Source of the DNA: Sphingopyxis sp.
GTDB lineage: Bacteria > Pseudomonadota > Alphaproteobacteria > Sphingomonadales > Sphingomonadaceae
NCBI RefSeq assembly: GCF_025869345.1
Contig: NZ_JAOZVW010000024.1
Location: 1-64,000, forward strand
Reading direction: 5' to 3'
Length of the DNA stretch: 64,000 nt
Each line of letters begins with the position of its first letter. The first letter of the stretch is position 1. Positions 47,808 through 57,225 of this stretch are shown piece after piece. A program made the position numbers and the translations under genes. The notes below the pieces were generated by a model, which made no database searches, had not been told where the DNA came from, and saw only the letters and a program-made list of their open reading frames with translations.

Positions 47808-48712
47808 TGCACGGTGTAAATCTCTTCGGGGCGGATGAAGAGATCGACCGCCATGCGCAGCGCGACGATCAGCACGATCACCGCCAGCGCCATCCGCAGA
47901 TATTCGGGCTTCACGCTCTGCGCGAACCGCGCCCCGATCTGCGCGCCGATGACGCTGCCGACCAGCAGCAAAGCCGCGAGCACGAGGTCGACCGCGCCGG
48001 TCGTCATCGCGTGGACCATCGTCGTCGCGATCGTCACGAACAGAATCTGAAACAGCGAGGTGCCCACGACCACCTGCGTCCCCATGCCGAGGAGGTAGAT
48101 CATCGCGGGCACCATGATGAAGCCGCCGCCGACGCCGAGCAGCATCGTCAGCACGCCGACCATCATGCCGAGCAGCAGCGGCGCGAGCGGCGAGATATAG
48201 AGGCCCGAGCGATAGAAGCGCCAGCGCAGCGGCAGGTTGGCGACCATCGGATGGTGCCGCCGCTTGCGCGCCGCCGCGGGAAGCCCCGCGCGCAGCCGCC
48301 GCAGCGCCCCCCACGCCTCGCGCGCCATGATCCCGCCGACCGAGCCGAGCAGCACGACATAAAGGATGTTAATCGTCGTATCGATCTGGCCCCACGCGGT
48401 CAGCAATTCGAACAATCCCGCGCCGATCAGCGAGCCGAACAGGCCGCCGACGATCAGCACCCCGCCCATCCGCACGTCGACGCCGTCGCGTTCGAAATGC
48501 GCGAGCGCGCCCGAAACGCTCGCTCCCGTCACCTGCGTGGCCGCCGACGCCGCGGCGACCGTCGGCGGAATCCCGTAGAAGATGAGGAGCGGCGTCGTCA
48601 GAAAGCCGCCGCCGACCCCGAACATCCCCGACAGGAAGCCGACGCCGCCACCGAGCAGGATGATGACCAGCGCGTTGACCGACAGATTGGCGACGGGAAG
48701 GTAAAGATCCAT
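47804..48712 (-). CDS. TauE/SafE-family anion exporter
   Basis: A 302-residue polytopic inner-membrane protein with two repeats of the TauE/SafE fold, each marked by a Gly-rich motif: GMFGVGGGFLTTPLL and LLGVGGGFIMVPAMI. Members export sulphite, sulphoacetate or related sulphur anions. Translation is coupled to the TIGR02186 gene. The start at 48712 is followed by the first helix; the longer frame upstream is not hydrophobic. Confidence 0.9.
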   Translation of the reverse strand: MDLYLPVANLSVNALVIILLGGGVGFLSGMFGVGGGFLTTPLLIFYGIPPTVAAASAATQVTGASVSGALAHFERDGVDVRMGGVLIVGGLFGSLIGAGLFELLTAWGQIDTTINILYVVLLGSVGGIMAREAWGALRRLRAGLPAAARKRRHHPMVANLPLRWRFYRSGLYISPLAPLLLGMMVGVLTMLLGVGGGFIMVPAMIYLLGMGTQVVVGTSLFQILFVTIATTMVHAMTTGAVDLVLAALLLVGSVIGAQIGARFAQSVKPEYLRMALAVIVLIVALRMAVDLFIRPEEIYTVQ

Positions 48713-48818
48713 GGGCCCCGAATAACGTTCACGGCACAGGAAATGCGCCGAGTCCGGCGACCCTAGAGCATTTTTCGGAGCCGGGGAATCGGCTGCGGCA
48801 CCTAAATTTCGCCGCCGC

Positions 48819-49952
48819 TTAGAAGTCGCTGGCAAGGGTCAGCGCGAGACCGCTCTCGGGACGTGCATTGCCCGCCACCCGCTGTCGCCAGTCGAGCGCG
48901 ATACGGCTTCCCCGGCCGACATCGGGAAGCCGCAGGGTGAGCCGGGGACCGACATCGATCCGCGACACGCCCGGCTGGACCGCACCGGCGGCAAGCGCGC
49001 CGAGCCGCAGCGGCGAGCGCTCATCGTCGCCGAGCCGCCGATCGACGACCAGCGCGCCGTCGGCGAAACCGTCGCGCCGCCGCGCACCGACGATTCCCGC
49101 CTGCACATAGGCATCGAGCCGGAACCCGGCGGGAAGGGGGACGCCGCTGACGCCGCCGGTCGCCATCATCGCAAGCGCGGTGCGCCCCTCGCGGCCGATC
49201 GCGACGCGCTGCTCGACGGCGACATCGACCGGAAGGCGCGGCACGGGCGCGAACGCCGCGCCAAAGGCCAGCTCGCGTTGCGCGGATCGGCGCACCGCCA
49301 TCGTCGCGCGACCATAGGCGCGCAGCCGCCCGTCGTCGCCGAAGCCGTAGGCGAGGCGAAGGCCCGCTTGCGAACCCCCTAGCTGACCGCCGGCGGTGAT
49401 GGCATCCGACGCGCCGGCCGATCCCTCGCGCAGATAGAGCCAGCCGCCGAGCGACCAGCGGGCCAGCGGACGCTGCATCCAGAAGGGCTCGCCGCGGCCC
49501 GGATTGGCAGCGGGGCGGGGCAGCGCAGCGCGCCACGGCAGCGATTCGCCTCGCAGCGCGCCGCCCGCCGGCACTTCGGGCAGGAACCGTGCGATCAGTG
49601 CGAGCCGCAAGGCATGGCGATCGTTACCGCCGCCGACCCCCTCGTCCCCGGCTGTGCCCCGGATCGAAGGAGCGTTCGCGGGCGGATAGCGAACGGCAGG
49701 GATCGCAGCAACGCGTTCGGCACGAAGCGGCGCCATCGCCGGGAGGGCCGCATCCGCCCGGTCGCGGGGAGCCGGCAGGATGAACGGAGAAGGAATATTC
49801 CACAAGGGCCGCACGCCGGCGGGCGGCGCCGGCATCGCCGGGTTCCACAGCATCGCCGCGCGGAGCAGAACCCAGCCGCCGAGGCAGAGCGCCAGAAAGC
49901 GCAGCGACGCGGCATCGCGCCCCGGCCGGGGGCCGGCCGCGGAGATCATCAT
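48819..49952 (-). CDS. outer-membrane-type protein paired with a GT2 synthase
   Basis: A 377-residue protein with an N-terminal hydrophobic segment (FLALCLGGWVLL, residues 20-31) and a Pro-rich linker. A C-terminal region of alternating amphipathic strands follows (from about residue 165: GGWLYLREGS, AGLRLAYGFGDDGRLRAYG, DAYVQAGIVG) and ends in Phe, as do outer-membrane barrels. This resembles the barrel part of NfrA without its TPR domain; the similarity is by pattern only. The start overlaps the GT2 stop, so the two are coupled. Inference: exports the GT2 product. Confidence 0.68.
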   Translation of the reverse strand: MMISAAGPRPGRDAASLRFLALCLGGWVLLRAAMLWNPAMPAPPAGVRPLWNIPSPFILPAPRDRADAALPAMAPLRAERVAAIPAVRYPPANAPSIRGTAGDEGVGGGNDRHALRLALIARFLPEVPAGGALRGESLPWRAALPRPAANPGRGEPFWMQRPLARWSLGGWLYLREGSAGASDAITAGGQLGGSQAGLRLAYGFGDDGRLRAYGRATMAVRRSAQRELAFGAAFAPVPRLPVDVAVEQRVAIGREGRTALAMMATGGVSGVPLPAGFRLDAYVQAGIVGARRRDGFADGALVVDRRLGDDERSPLRLGALAAGAVQPGVSRIDVGPRLTLRLPDVGRGSRIALDWRQRVAGNARPESGLALTLASDF

Positions 49953-51412
49953 GAGCGGATCTCCCGGCGCCGGGGTATCGCCTCCCCGTCCTGATGCTCG
50001 GTCTTTTCCCAAAGCACCTGCCCCGACCGCAGCATCCGCCAGTAAAGAACAACCGCCCGGCGTGCCGCCAGTATCGCGATGACATTGGCGACGAAGGCGC
50101 GCGGCATCGCCAGCAGCGCCTGGCCCGTGCCATACCAGCGCGCGGTGAAATGAACCCGCATCGCGAGACGCCAAAGGACCAGCGCCGCGTTGAGCGCGAA
50201 CAGCAATCGCATTTCCGGCCTGAGCGGTCTGCTTTCCCAGCCCAGCAACGCTTCCCCCGCGAGCGCCAGGCCGGTGACGATCAGACCCAGATAGGCGGCG
50301 AGCAAGATCAGCGCGGCAAGCGGCGACCGCCGGTCGCGCCACAACATCCAGCGCGCCAGCCAGACCTGGCCGGACGACGCCCCGCCGCCCGAGAAACGCG
50401 CGCCGAGCCAGCCGAGATGATCCCAGCCCGCGAGCGCGATGCCCGCGATCCAGCGCGATTTCTGCCGCACCGCATGTTCGACCGTTCCCGGAAAACCGCC
50501 GCGCGAGACGATGCGATCGCCCGCCGCGCTCAGGCTGTCGACGAAACAGGAGCGCAGGCCATAAGCGCCGATCAGCATTCCGACCTCATAATCCTCGGTC
50601 AGGCTGTCGGCGCGAAAGGGCTGCCCGCCGCGCTCGATCGCGAGCAGGGCCAGGGCGCTCCGCGTCAGGGCGCAGCCGACCCCCGCCGAGGGGATCGGAA
50701 CCCCGAGGCGCGAGCGCAGCGCCAGTTCCTTGCCATGCGCTTCCGCAAACTCGTCGCCATAATGGCCGCCGATCCACCGCGACCCGCCGGTCACCATCGG
50801 CACGACGGGTATCTGGACAATCGCATGATCGCCCAGATGGCGGCGATACAGCGCGAGTTCGTCGGCGTGGACATGATCTTCCGCATCGTGAAGCACGACC
50901 GCCGCGAAGCGCCGTCCCTCCATCCGCTCATCCTCGCCGAGCGCGGCCCACATGCGATTGAGATTGTCGCCCTTGGTCGTCGGTCCGTCGGTCTCCCCGA
51001 CGACGAGACGCAGCTGCGGATGGCGCGCGACGAGCGTCGAGACCGAAAAGAGTGTCGCGACGTCGTTGGGATAGCAGCCGACATAGAGGCGGACATCTTC
51101 GCCCGCCCAGGCCGCGAGCATCCGGCCGAGCGTCGCCGGCAGCACCTGCGCCTCGTCCCATGCCGGAATGAGGACGGCGATCCGCCCGCCGAGCGGCCTG
51201 CTTTCCGCACCCGGCGGCAGCGGCGCCTTGCGCGGCATCGCGAGCCACAGCAGGTCGAACAGCAGATCGTCGATTCCGATCAGCAGAATCCCGACCGATG
51301 CGAACAGCATCAGTTCGTGGCCGGCCCCCGCGACCAGCCATTGCAACCATGCGGACGACAGCTCCACCCGCTTGCCCCGCTCCCCCGCGCGGCGCTTGCC
51401 GCGATCCCGCAT
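49949..51412 (-). CDS. processive family 2 glycosyltransferase, NfrB-like
   Basis: A 487-residue inner-membrane synthase. Two N-terminal helices precede a GT-A domain with HDAEDHVHADEL (DxD region), LTEDYEVGM (catalytic TED) and RQKSRW (the QxxRW product-binding motif). Three or more C-terminal helices follow. These motifs mark polysaccharide synthases such as NfrB and BcsA. No PilZ or MshEN c-di-GMP domain is present and it is much shorter than E. coli NfrB. A GTG at V17 with an upstream GGGGAG is an alternative start. Confidence 0.85.
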   Translation of the reverse strand: MRDRGKRRAGERGKRVELSSAWLQWLVAGAGHELMLFASVGILLIGIDDLLFDLLWLAMPRKAPLPPGAESRPLGGRIAVLIPAWDEAQVLPATLGRMLAAWAGEDVRLYVGCYPNDVATLFSVSTLVARHPQLRLVVGETDGPTTKGDNLNRMWAALGEDERMEGRRFAAVVLHDAEDHVHADELALYRRHLGDHAIVQIPVVPMVTGGSRWIGGHYGDEFAEAHGKELALRSRLGVPIPSAGVGCALTRSALALLAIERGGQPFRADSLTEDYEVGMLIGAYGLRSCFVDSLSAAGDRIVSRGGFPGTVEHAVRQKSRWIAGIALAGWDHLGWLGARFSGGGASSGQVWLARWMLWRDRRSPLAALILLAAYLGLIVTGLALAGEALLGWESRPLRPEMRLLFALNAALVLWRLAMRVHFTARWYGTGQALLAMPRAFVANVIAILAARRAVVLYWRMLRSGQVLWEKTEHQDGEAIPRRREIRS

Positions 51413-51512
51413 GGGGTAACCGGCTGTTAATTTTTGTAAAGGGTGACGCCCGGCCGACCCGGCGCTAGTAAAGCGGCTCTCTTCCAGGTCGAGCAGGGTC
51501 GCAGCATCGCAA

Positions 51513-52787
51513 ATGTCCAGCAATTCAGCCCCTCGCTCCGTCCTGCGCGCCTTTCTCGCGAGCGAAAGCGCGGGCGGGATGCTGCTGATTTTCGCAGCCA
51601 TATTGGCGATGATCGTCGCAAATTCGGCGCTGGGCGAAGCCTATCACCATCTCGTCCACGCGGAGACCGGCCCGGTGCTCAGCGACAAGCTGGGGCCGAT
51701 GACGGTCCATCTGTGGATCAACGACGGGCTGATGGCGATCTTCTTCCTGCTCGTCGGGCTCGAGATCAAGCGCGAGTTCGTCGACGGCCGTCTCGCGAGC
51801 TGGGACCGGCGGCGGCTTCCCTTCATCGCCGCCGCCGCGGGGATGGCGGTGCCCGCGCTGCTCTATATGATCTTCGCCGGCGGCACGCCGGGCCTCGCGC
51901 AGGGCTGGGCGATTCCCGCCGCGACCGACATCGCCTTTGCCATGGGGGTGCTGGCGCTGCTCGGCCGGCGCGCGCCGACCTCGCTCAAGCTGTTCCTCGT
52001 CACCGTCGCGATCGTCGATGACATGGGCGCGGTGGCGATCATCGCGCTTTTCTATACCGCGACGATCGACCTTGCAGCGCTCGGCGCCGCAGCGGCGCTG
52101 CTCGGCGTGATGGCGGCCTGCAATCGTGGCGGAGTCCGGCATCTGTCCGTCTATCTGCTGCTCTTCGCCTGCCTCTGGTATGCGATGCTGCTGTCGGGGG
52201 TTCATGCAACAATCGCGGGCGTGCTCGCGGCGATGACGATCCCGCTCGACCGGACGCCCGGCGCGCCCGACAGCGCCGCCTCGCCGCTCCACCGGCTCGA
52301 GCATGGACTCCATCCGTGGGTCGCCTTCGCGATCGTGCCCGTCTTCGGCTTCGTCAACGCCGGGGTCGACATTCGCGGCCTCGGCAGCGAGCAATTGCTG
52401 TCGCCGCTGCCGCTCGGCATCGCCGCCGGGCTGTTCCTCGGCAAGCAGATCGGCATTTTCGGCAGCGTCTGGCTGTCGGTGAAGCTGGGCATCGCGGGCC
52501 GGCTGCGCGGCGCGACCTGGCGGCAGGTCCATGCGGTCGCGGTGCTGTGCGGGATCGGCTTCACCATGAGCCTGTTCATCGGCGGCCTCGCCTTTCCGGG
52601 TGCGCCCGAGCTGATCGACGAGGCCAAGATCGGCGTGCTGGCGGGATCGCTCGCCGCCGCGCTCGTCGGCTATGCCCTGCTTCGCTTCGCGCCGCTGCAC
52701 CCCGATCACGGCGTGATCGAAGCCGCGAGCGAAGGCGAGATCGTCGCCGACGGCGACGTGCGCGATACGTCGGAGACGCTCGCATGA
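51513..52787 (+). CDS. nhaA: Na+/H+ antiporter NhaA
   Basis: A 424-residue, roughly 12-helix inner-membrane antiporter that expels sodium in exchange for protons. The ion-site motifs are intact: PAATDIAFAMGV with Asp139 and VAIVDDMGAVAI with Asp169 and Asp170. The N-terminal loop SESAGGMLLI and the unwound helix segment GFTMSLFIGGLAF are also typical. The stop overlaps the next gene's start by four bases. Confidence 0.96.
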   Translation: MSSNSAPRSVLRAFLASESAGGMLLIFAAILAMIVANSALGEAYHHLVHAETGPVLSDKLGPMTVHLWINDGLMAIFFLLVGLEIKREFVDGRLASWDRRRLPFIAAAAGMAVPALLYMIFAGGTPGLAQGWAIPAATDIAFAMGVLALLGRRAPTSLKLFLVTVAIVDDMGAVAIIALFYTATIDLAALGAAAALLGVMAACNRGGVRHLSVYLLLFACLWYAMLLSGVHATIAGVLAAMTIPLDRTPGAPDSAASPLHRLEHGLHPWVAFAIVPVFGFVNAGVDIRGLGSEQLLSPLPLGIAAGLFLGKQIGIFGSVWLSVKLGIAGRLRGATWRQVHAVAVLCGIGFTMSLFIGGLAFPGAPELIDEAKIGVLAGSLAAALVGYALLRFAPLHPDHGVIEAASEGEIVADGDVRDTSETLA

Positions 52788-54127
52788 AGCGCACTTCGGC
52801 CCTGTTGCTCGCGCTGATGCTCACCGGCTGCGCAGCCGCCGGGACCGAACGGCCCGCCGCCGGCGGCGTCGCGTCAATAGACGTCCGCCGCGCGCCGGTC
52901 TCGTCGCAGGCGATGAACGACATCGCCGCCGCTTATGTCCGGCTGAGCCTCGAAATCGGCACGCACGAGGACGGCTATATCGACGCCTATTACGGTCCGG
53001 CGGACGTCAAGGCGGCCGCCGAGGCGGCGCCGCGCGATAAGCCCGCGCTGCTCGCCGCGACGCGCGCGCTGGCGGCGCGGCTCGATCTCGCCGCGCGCCG
53101 CCTGTCGGACCCGATGGAGCGCCGCCGCGCGGCTTTCCTGCGCGCGCAGCTTCGCGCCGCCGAAACCCCTCTGCTGATGATGCAGGGAACGCGCTTCGCC
53201 TTCGCCGACGAGGCCGAGCGGCTGTTCGGCGTCCGGCCGCGCCTGCTGCCGCTCGCGAGCTACGACGGTGCGCTGGCGAAGGTCGCGGCGCTCGTTCCCG
53301 GCGACGGCGACCTCGCGACGCGCGTCGAGGCCTATCTCGACCACTTCACCATCCCGAAGCCGCGGCTGCAAAAAACCCTCGACGCCGCGATCGCGCGCTG
53401 CCGCGGACGCAGCGCCGCGCATATCGCGATGCCCAAGGGCGAGAGCTTTCGCCTGGAGTTCGTCACCGGCAAGAGCTGGAGCGGCTATAATTACTATCAG
53501 GGCGGCTATCACAGCCTGATCCAGGCGAACACCGACCTGCCGATCCCCCTGTCGCACGCGCTGATTCTCGGCTGTCACGAAGGGTATCCCGGCCACCACC
53601 TCCTCAACATGAAGCTGGAGGAGCAGTTGGTGAACGGGCGCGGCTGGGCCGAATACAGCCTTTATCCGCTGTTCAGCCCGCAAAGCCTGATCGCCGAGGG
53701 CAGCGCCAGCTACGGCGTCGACCTGGCCTTTCCCGGCGACAGCAAAGCGGGGACCGAGCGCGACATATTGATGCCGATCGCCGAGATCGCGGTGCCAGCC
53801 GACGACCGCTATTGGCAGCTCCTCAAGGCGATCGACGCGCTGTCCGGGGCGCGCCTGACGATCGCCCAGCAATATCTCGACGGCACGATCGACCGCGCGG
53901 CGGCGGTCGCGCTCACTCGGAAATATCTGCTGATGTCGCCCGGGCGCGCCGAACGGTCGGTTCGCTTCACCGAACAATATCGCAGCTATGTGATCAATTA
54001 CGGACTCGGCGAAGCGATGGTTCGCGGCTATGTCGAACGCGGCAATCCGGACCGGGACGAAATGTGGCGGCGCATGGCGAAGATCATCGGTGAACCCACG
54101 CTGCCGGCGGACCTGCTCCGCCGATGA
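52784..54127 (+). CDS. DUF885-like lipoprotein, predicted metallopeptidase
   Basis: A 447-residue lipoprotein (lipobox LMLTGC at residues 11-16). The motif HEGYPGHH lies at residues 265-272 and matches the HExxPGHH zinc motif of DUF885 proteins. A downstream SLIAEGSASYG could supply the third ligand Glu. The first third is helical and Arg/Ala-rich. It is translationally coupled to nhaA. Inference: a periplasmic, membrane-anchored peptidase-like enzyme; activity unproven. Confidence 0.78.
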   Translation: MKRTSALLLALMLTGCAAAGTERPAAGGVASIDVRRAPVSSQAMNDIAAAYVRLSLEIGTHEDGYIDAYYGPADVKAAAEAAPRDKPALLAATRALAARLDLAARRLSDPMERRRAAFLRAQLRAAETPLLMMQGTRFAFADEAERLFGVRPRLLPLASYDGALAKVAALVPGDGDLATRVEAYLDHFTIPKPRLQKTLDAAIARCRGRSAAHIAMPKGESFRLEFVTGKSWSGYNYYQGGYHSLIQANTDLPIPLSHALILGCHEGYPGHHLLNMKLEEQLVNGRGWAEYSLYPLFSPQSLIAEGSASYGVDLAFPGDSKAGTERDILMPIAEIAVPADDRYWQLLKAIDALSGARLTIAQQYLDGTIDRAAAVALTRKYLLMSPGRAERSVRFTEQYRSYVINYGLGEAMVRGYVERGNPDRDEMWRRMAKIIGEPTLPADLLRR

Positions 54128-54278
54128 AGGCAGCGGCGCGCCTCTTGTGGCTCGGCCAGGCGGGTTCGCCCCGCCGTCCCCCGGCGGGCGTGGCACCGCG
54201 CGGCTGACCGATCCGGCGCGCACCCTTGCGCGCCGTCCGTCATTCCCGTGCCAAAGCCCAAGCCGAAAGGAGCAGATC

Positions 54279-55046
54279 ATGCTCGACAAACAGGATATCC
54301 ATCGCCGTATCGAAACGCCCGAGATGAAGGATTATGGCGTTTACCTTGCGGTCGACCGCCTGCTTTTGTGCCAGAAGCCGCTCGCCGACCTCTGCACCCC
54401 CGACGAATTGCAGTTCCAGATCGTCCATCAGGTCGAGGAATTGTGGATGAAGCTGATGGCCTTCACCCTCGCCGAAATCGACGGCCATATGGCGGCGGGC
54501 GAGACGATGCGCGTCCTCTCGCTCTTCGACCGCGTCAATCGCATCATGCGGTTGATGACCGACCAGCTTGCGCTGCTCGAGACGATGAGCCCGTTCGACT
54601 ATCAGGCGATCCGCCTGTTGCTCGGCAACGGGTCGGGGCAGGAAAGCCCCGGCTTCCAGCTTCTCCTCACCCTGCCCCAGCCGCTCTGGGCGCGCTACAA
54701 GGCCGTCTATCTCGATGCCGCGGGGCGGACGGTGGCCGACGTCTACGACACCGGCTATAAACACGACGAAGCCTATATGGTCGCCGAGGCGATGGTCGAA
54801 TATGACGAGCTGTTCCAGCTTTTCCGCGCCCATCATATCCAGCTCATCCACCGCTCGATCGGCATGGGATCGAAGTCGCTCAAAGGGCGGCCGGTCGAAT
54901 TGCTCAATGCCGGGATGCGCCACCGCTTCTTCCCCGAACTGTGGGACGTCCGCTGCGACATGACCGACCGCTGGGGCGCCGAATATGGCGTCAAGCGCGA
55001 CAGCATCAGCGGCGCGTCGGCGGCCGGACACGGCAACGGGCTGTGA
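54279..55046 (+). CDS. tryptophan 2,3-dioxygenase family protein, divergent
   Basis: A 255-residue haem enzyme of the TDO fold. Residues 43-58 (DELQFQIVHQVEELWM) contain His50, equivalent to the active-site His of known TDOs. HRFFPELWDVR near the C-terminus is also family-typical. The substrate-loop motif GTGGSSG expected after RSIG is replaced by MGSKSLKGRP, so the substrate may not be plain tryptophan. AAGGAG precedes the ATG. It overlaps a kynureninase-like gene, which supports an N-formylkynurenine-type pathway. Confidence 0.8.
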   Translation: MLDKQDIHRRIETPEMKDYGVYLAVDRLLLCQKPLADLCTPDELQFQIVHQVEELWMKLMAFTLAEIDGHMAAGETMRVLSLFDRVNRIMRLMTDQLALLETMSPFDYQAIRLLLGNGSGQESPGFQLLLTLPQPLWARYKAVYLDAAGRTVADVYDTGYKHDEAYMVAEAMVEYDELFQLFRAHHIQLIHRSIGMGSKSLKGRPVELLNAGMRHRFFPELWDVRCDMTDRWGAEYGVKRDSISGASAAGHGNGL

Positions 55047-56170
55047 GCGGCGCGCTGCTGCCGGAAGCGGTCGCGGGCCGCTTCCACCTGCCGCCGGGCG
55101 CCACCTATCTCAAGAGCCACAGCGTCGGCTGCCAGCCGCGCGCAGCCGAAGCGGCGCTCCGCGGCGCGCTGCTGGCGCCGTGGCGCGAGACGGGCGAGGC
55201 ATGGCCCGACTGGCTCGGCGCGATCGACGCATGGCGCGCGGCGCTGGCCGGGCTGATCGGGGTCGAGGCGCGCGACCTCTGCCCCGCGACCAATGTCAGC
55301 GCGGGCCTGTCGCGCTATATCTCGGCGCTCGGGACGGCGACGGGCCGCCGCACGATCCTGCTCGCGCCGAGCGCGTTTCCGACGATCGGCTATGTCGCGA
55401 GCGGGCTCGAAGCGGCGGGGTGGAGGGTGCGCTACCTGCCCGGCGACGCCGACGTTCGCGATCCCGCCAACTGGATTGCGGCGCTCGACGACGATGTCGC
55501 GCTCGTCGTCGCGATGCACGTCAGTTCGAACAGCGGCGCGCTGACCGACATCGCGGCGGTCGCAGCGGCGGCGAAGGCCGCAGGCGCGCGCTGCATCGCC
55601 GACTGCGCGCAGTCGGTCGGGGTGGTGCCGGTAACGCCCGCGGCGTGGGGCGTCGACGCGGTGCTCGGAACGAGCGTCAAATGGCTGTGCGGGGGCCCCG
55701 GCGCGGCGTGGCTGTGGGTCGCCCCGCACGACCGCACCGCGCTCTCGCCCATGGAGCGCGGCTGGTGGAGCCACGAAAATCCGTTCGAGATGGACATAAG
55801 CGCCTTCCGCTACGCCCCCGACGCGCGGCGCTGGTGGGGCGGCACCCCCGACGTCGCGCCGTTCATCCTGTCGGCCGCGGGCATCGCCGAGATCGCGGCG
55901 ATCGGGGTCGATCAGGTGCAGGCGCATAATCGGGCGCTGCAGGCCATGTTGCGCGGCGCACTCGAAGCGAGAACCCCCCGGTGGCGCTGGCCGGCGGGTG
56001 CAATCGGCGGGACGCTCTGCATCGACACCGGCGCCGACCAGCCGCGCGTCGCCGAAGCGCTCGACCGGCACAATCTTCGCGCCGATTTTCGCGGCACGAT
56101 CCTGCGCCTGTCGTTCCACGCCTACAGCAGCGCCGCCGATGTCGAGACCGCCGCGCGAGCGCTGGGCTGA
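55043..56170 (+). CDS. kynU: kynureninase-like PLP enzyme (aminotransferase class V fold)
   Basis: A 375-residue fold-type I PLP enzyme. The Schiff-base lysine is predicted as Lys213 in GTSVKWLCGGPG, which parallels the kynureninase motif. HVSSNSGALTDIAAV and IADCAQSVGVVP match the cofactor-binding region. The start is a GTG inside the stop codon of the dioxygenase gene (GTGA), a coupled arrangement. It would cleave kynurenine or an analogue to anthranilate and alanine. No kynurenine formamidase is adjacent. Confidence 0.8.
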   Translation: MSGALLPEAVAGRFHLPPGATYLKSHSVGCQPRAAEAALRGALLAPWRETGEAWPDWLGAIDAWRAALAGLIGVEARDLCPATNVSAGLSRYISALGTATGRRTILLAPSAFPTIGYVASGLEAAGWRVRYLPGDADVRDPANWIAALDDDVALVVAMHVSSNSGALTDIAAVAAAAKAAGARCIADCAQSVGVVPVTPAAWGVDAVLGTSVKWLCGGPGAAWLWVAPHDRTALSPMERGWWSHENPFEMDISAFRYAPDARRWWGGTPDVAPFILSAAGIAEIAAIGVDQVQAHNRALQAMLRGALEARTPRWRWPAGAIGGTLCIDTGADQPRVAEALDRHNLRADFRGTILRLSFHAYSSAADVETAARALG

Positions 56171-56214
56171 GTGAAGGGGATCGGGGCCGGCGCGGCGCGG
56201 GACCCGGTCCCCGG

Positions 56215-57225
56215 TCAGATATCGACGACGATCTTGCCGAAATGCCGGTTCGCAGCCTGATGACGAAACGCATCGGCCAGGTTTTCAAGCGCGAAACGAT
56301 CGCTGATCACGGGCCGAATGCCCTTTGCCTCGATCCCGGCGATCATGTCGAGTTGCTGCTGGCGGCTGCCCACGACCAGCCCTTGCACACGGAGGCTCTT
56401 TCCCATCAGCAGCCGTGTCTGGACCGGCCCCGCGATGCCCGCGAGCACACCGATCAGTGCGACATGGCCGCCGACCTTGGTCGCCATCATCGACTGATCG
56501 AGCGTTCCGGCGCCGCCGATCTCCACGACCGTATCGACCCCGCGCCCGCCCGTCACGTCCATGACCTTTGCACCCCATTCGGGCACGTCCCTATAGTTGA
56601 TCAGTTCATCGGCCCCGAGGCTCTTCAGCCGCGCAAGCTTGTCATCCGACGAACTCGTCGCGATCACATGCGCGCCCGCCGCCTTGGCAAATTGCAAGGC
56701 GAAGATCGACACGCCGCCCGTCCCCTGCACGAGGACCGTCGATCCCGGGCGCACCGCATCATCAACGAACAGCGCGCGCCAGGCGGTCAGGCCGGCACAG
56801 GTCAGCGTCGCTGCCTCCGCCGCCGAATAGCCGTCCGGCGCGGGCGTGAACCAATGTTCGGGCGTGACGACGGCTTCGCGCGCGTAACCGTCGATTCCGT
56901 CACCCGGCACGCGCGTGAAGGCGCTCAGCGGCGGAGCGCCGTCGATCCAGTCGGGAAAGAAGGTCGATACGACAAGGTCGCCCGCCTTGAACTGGACGAC
57001 ATTCTCGCCCACCGCCTCGACCGTGCCTGCGCCGTCGGACATGGGAATGCGCCCGTCGGCGGCAGGAATCCTCCCCATCGCCACCGCATAGTCGTGAAAG
57101 TTGAGCGAAGAGGCCTTCAGCCGCACCCTGATCTCCCCCGGTCCCGGCTGCCCGGGATCGGCGAGATCGGTGAGCGTCAGATTGTCGAGCGAGGCGGGCC
57201 TGTTCAGCCGGATCGCTCGCATCAT
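56215..57225 (-). CDS. zinc-independent MDR-family NAD(P)-dependent oxidoreductase
   Basis: A 336-residue medium-chain dehydrogenase/quinone-oxidoreductase family member. It has the N-terminal GroES-like domain (residues 25-130) and the Rossmann motif VLVQGTGGVSIFALQFA, followed by GADELINYRD. The structural-zinc cysteine cluster is absent. It overlaps the end of the amidohydrolase gene by four bases, so the two form an operon. Substrate unknown. Confidence 0.88.
   Translation of the reverse strand: MMRAIRLNRPASLDNLTLTDLADPGQPGPGEIRVRLKASSLNFHDYAVAMGRIPAADGRIPMSDGAGTVEAVGENVVQFKAGDLVVSTFFPDWIDGAPPLSAFTRVPGDGIDGYAREAVVTPEHWFTPAPDGYSAAEAATLTCAGLTAWRALFVDDAVRPGSTVLVQGTGGVSIFALQFAKAAGAHVIATSSSDDKLARLKSLGADELINYRDVPEWGAKVMDVTGGRGVDTVVEIGGAGTLDQSMMATKVGGHVALIGVLAGIAGPVQTRLLMGKSLRVQGLVVGSRQQQLDMIAGIEAKGIRPVISDRFALENLADAFRHQAANRHFGKIVVDI

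Noticed and set aside
48819-51412. The GT2/outer-membrane pair as a cellulose synthase locus
   Set aside because: There is no BcsB, BcsC or BcsZ gene and no PilZ domain, and the partner is far shorter than BcsC.
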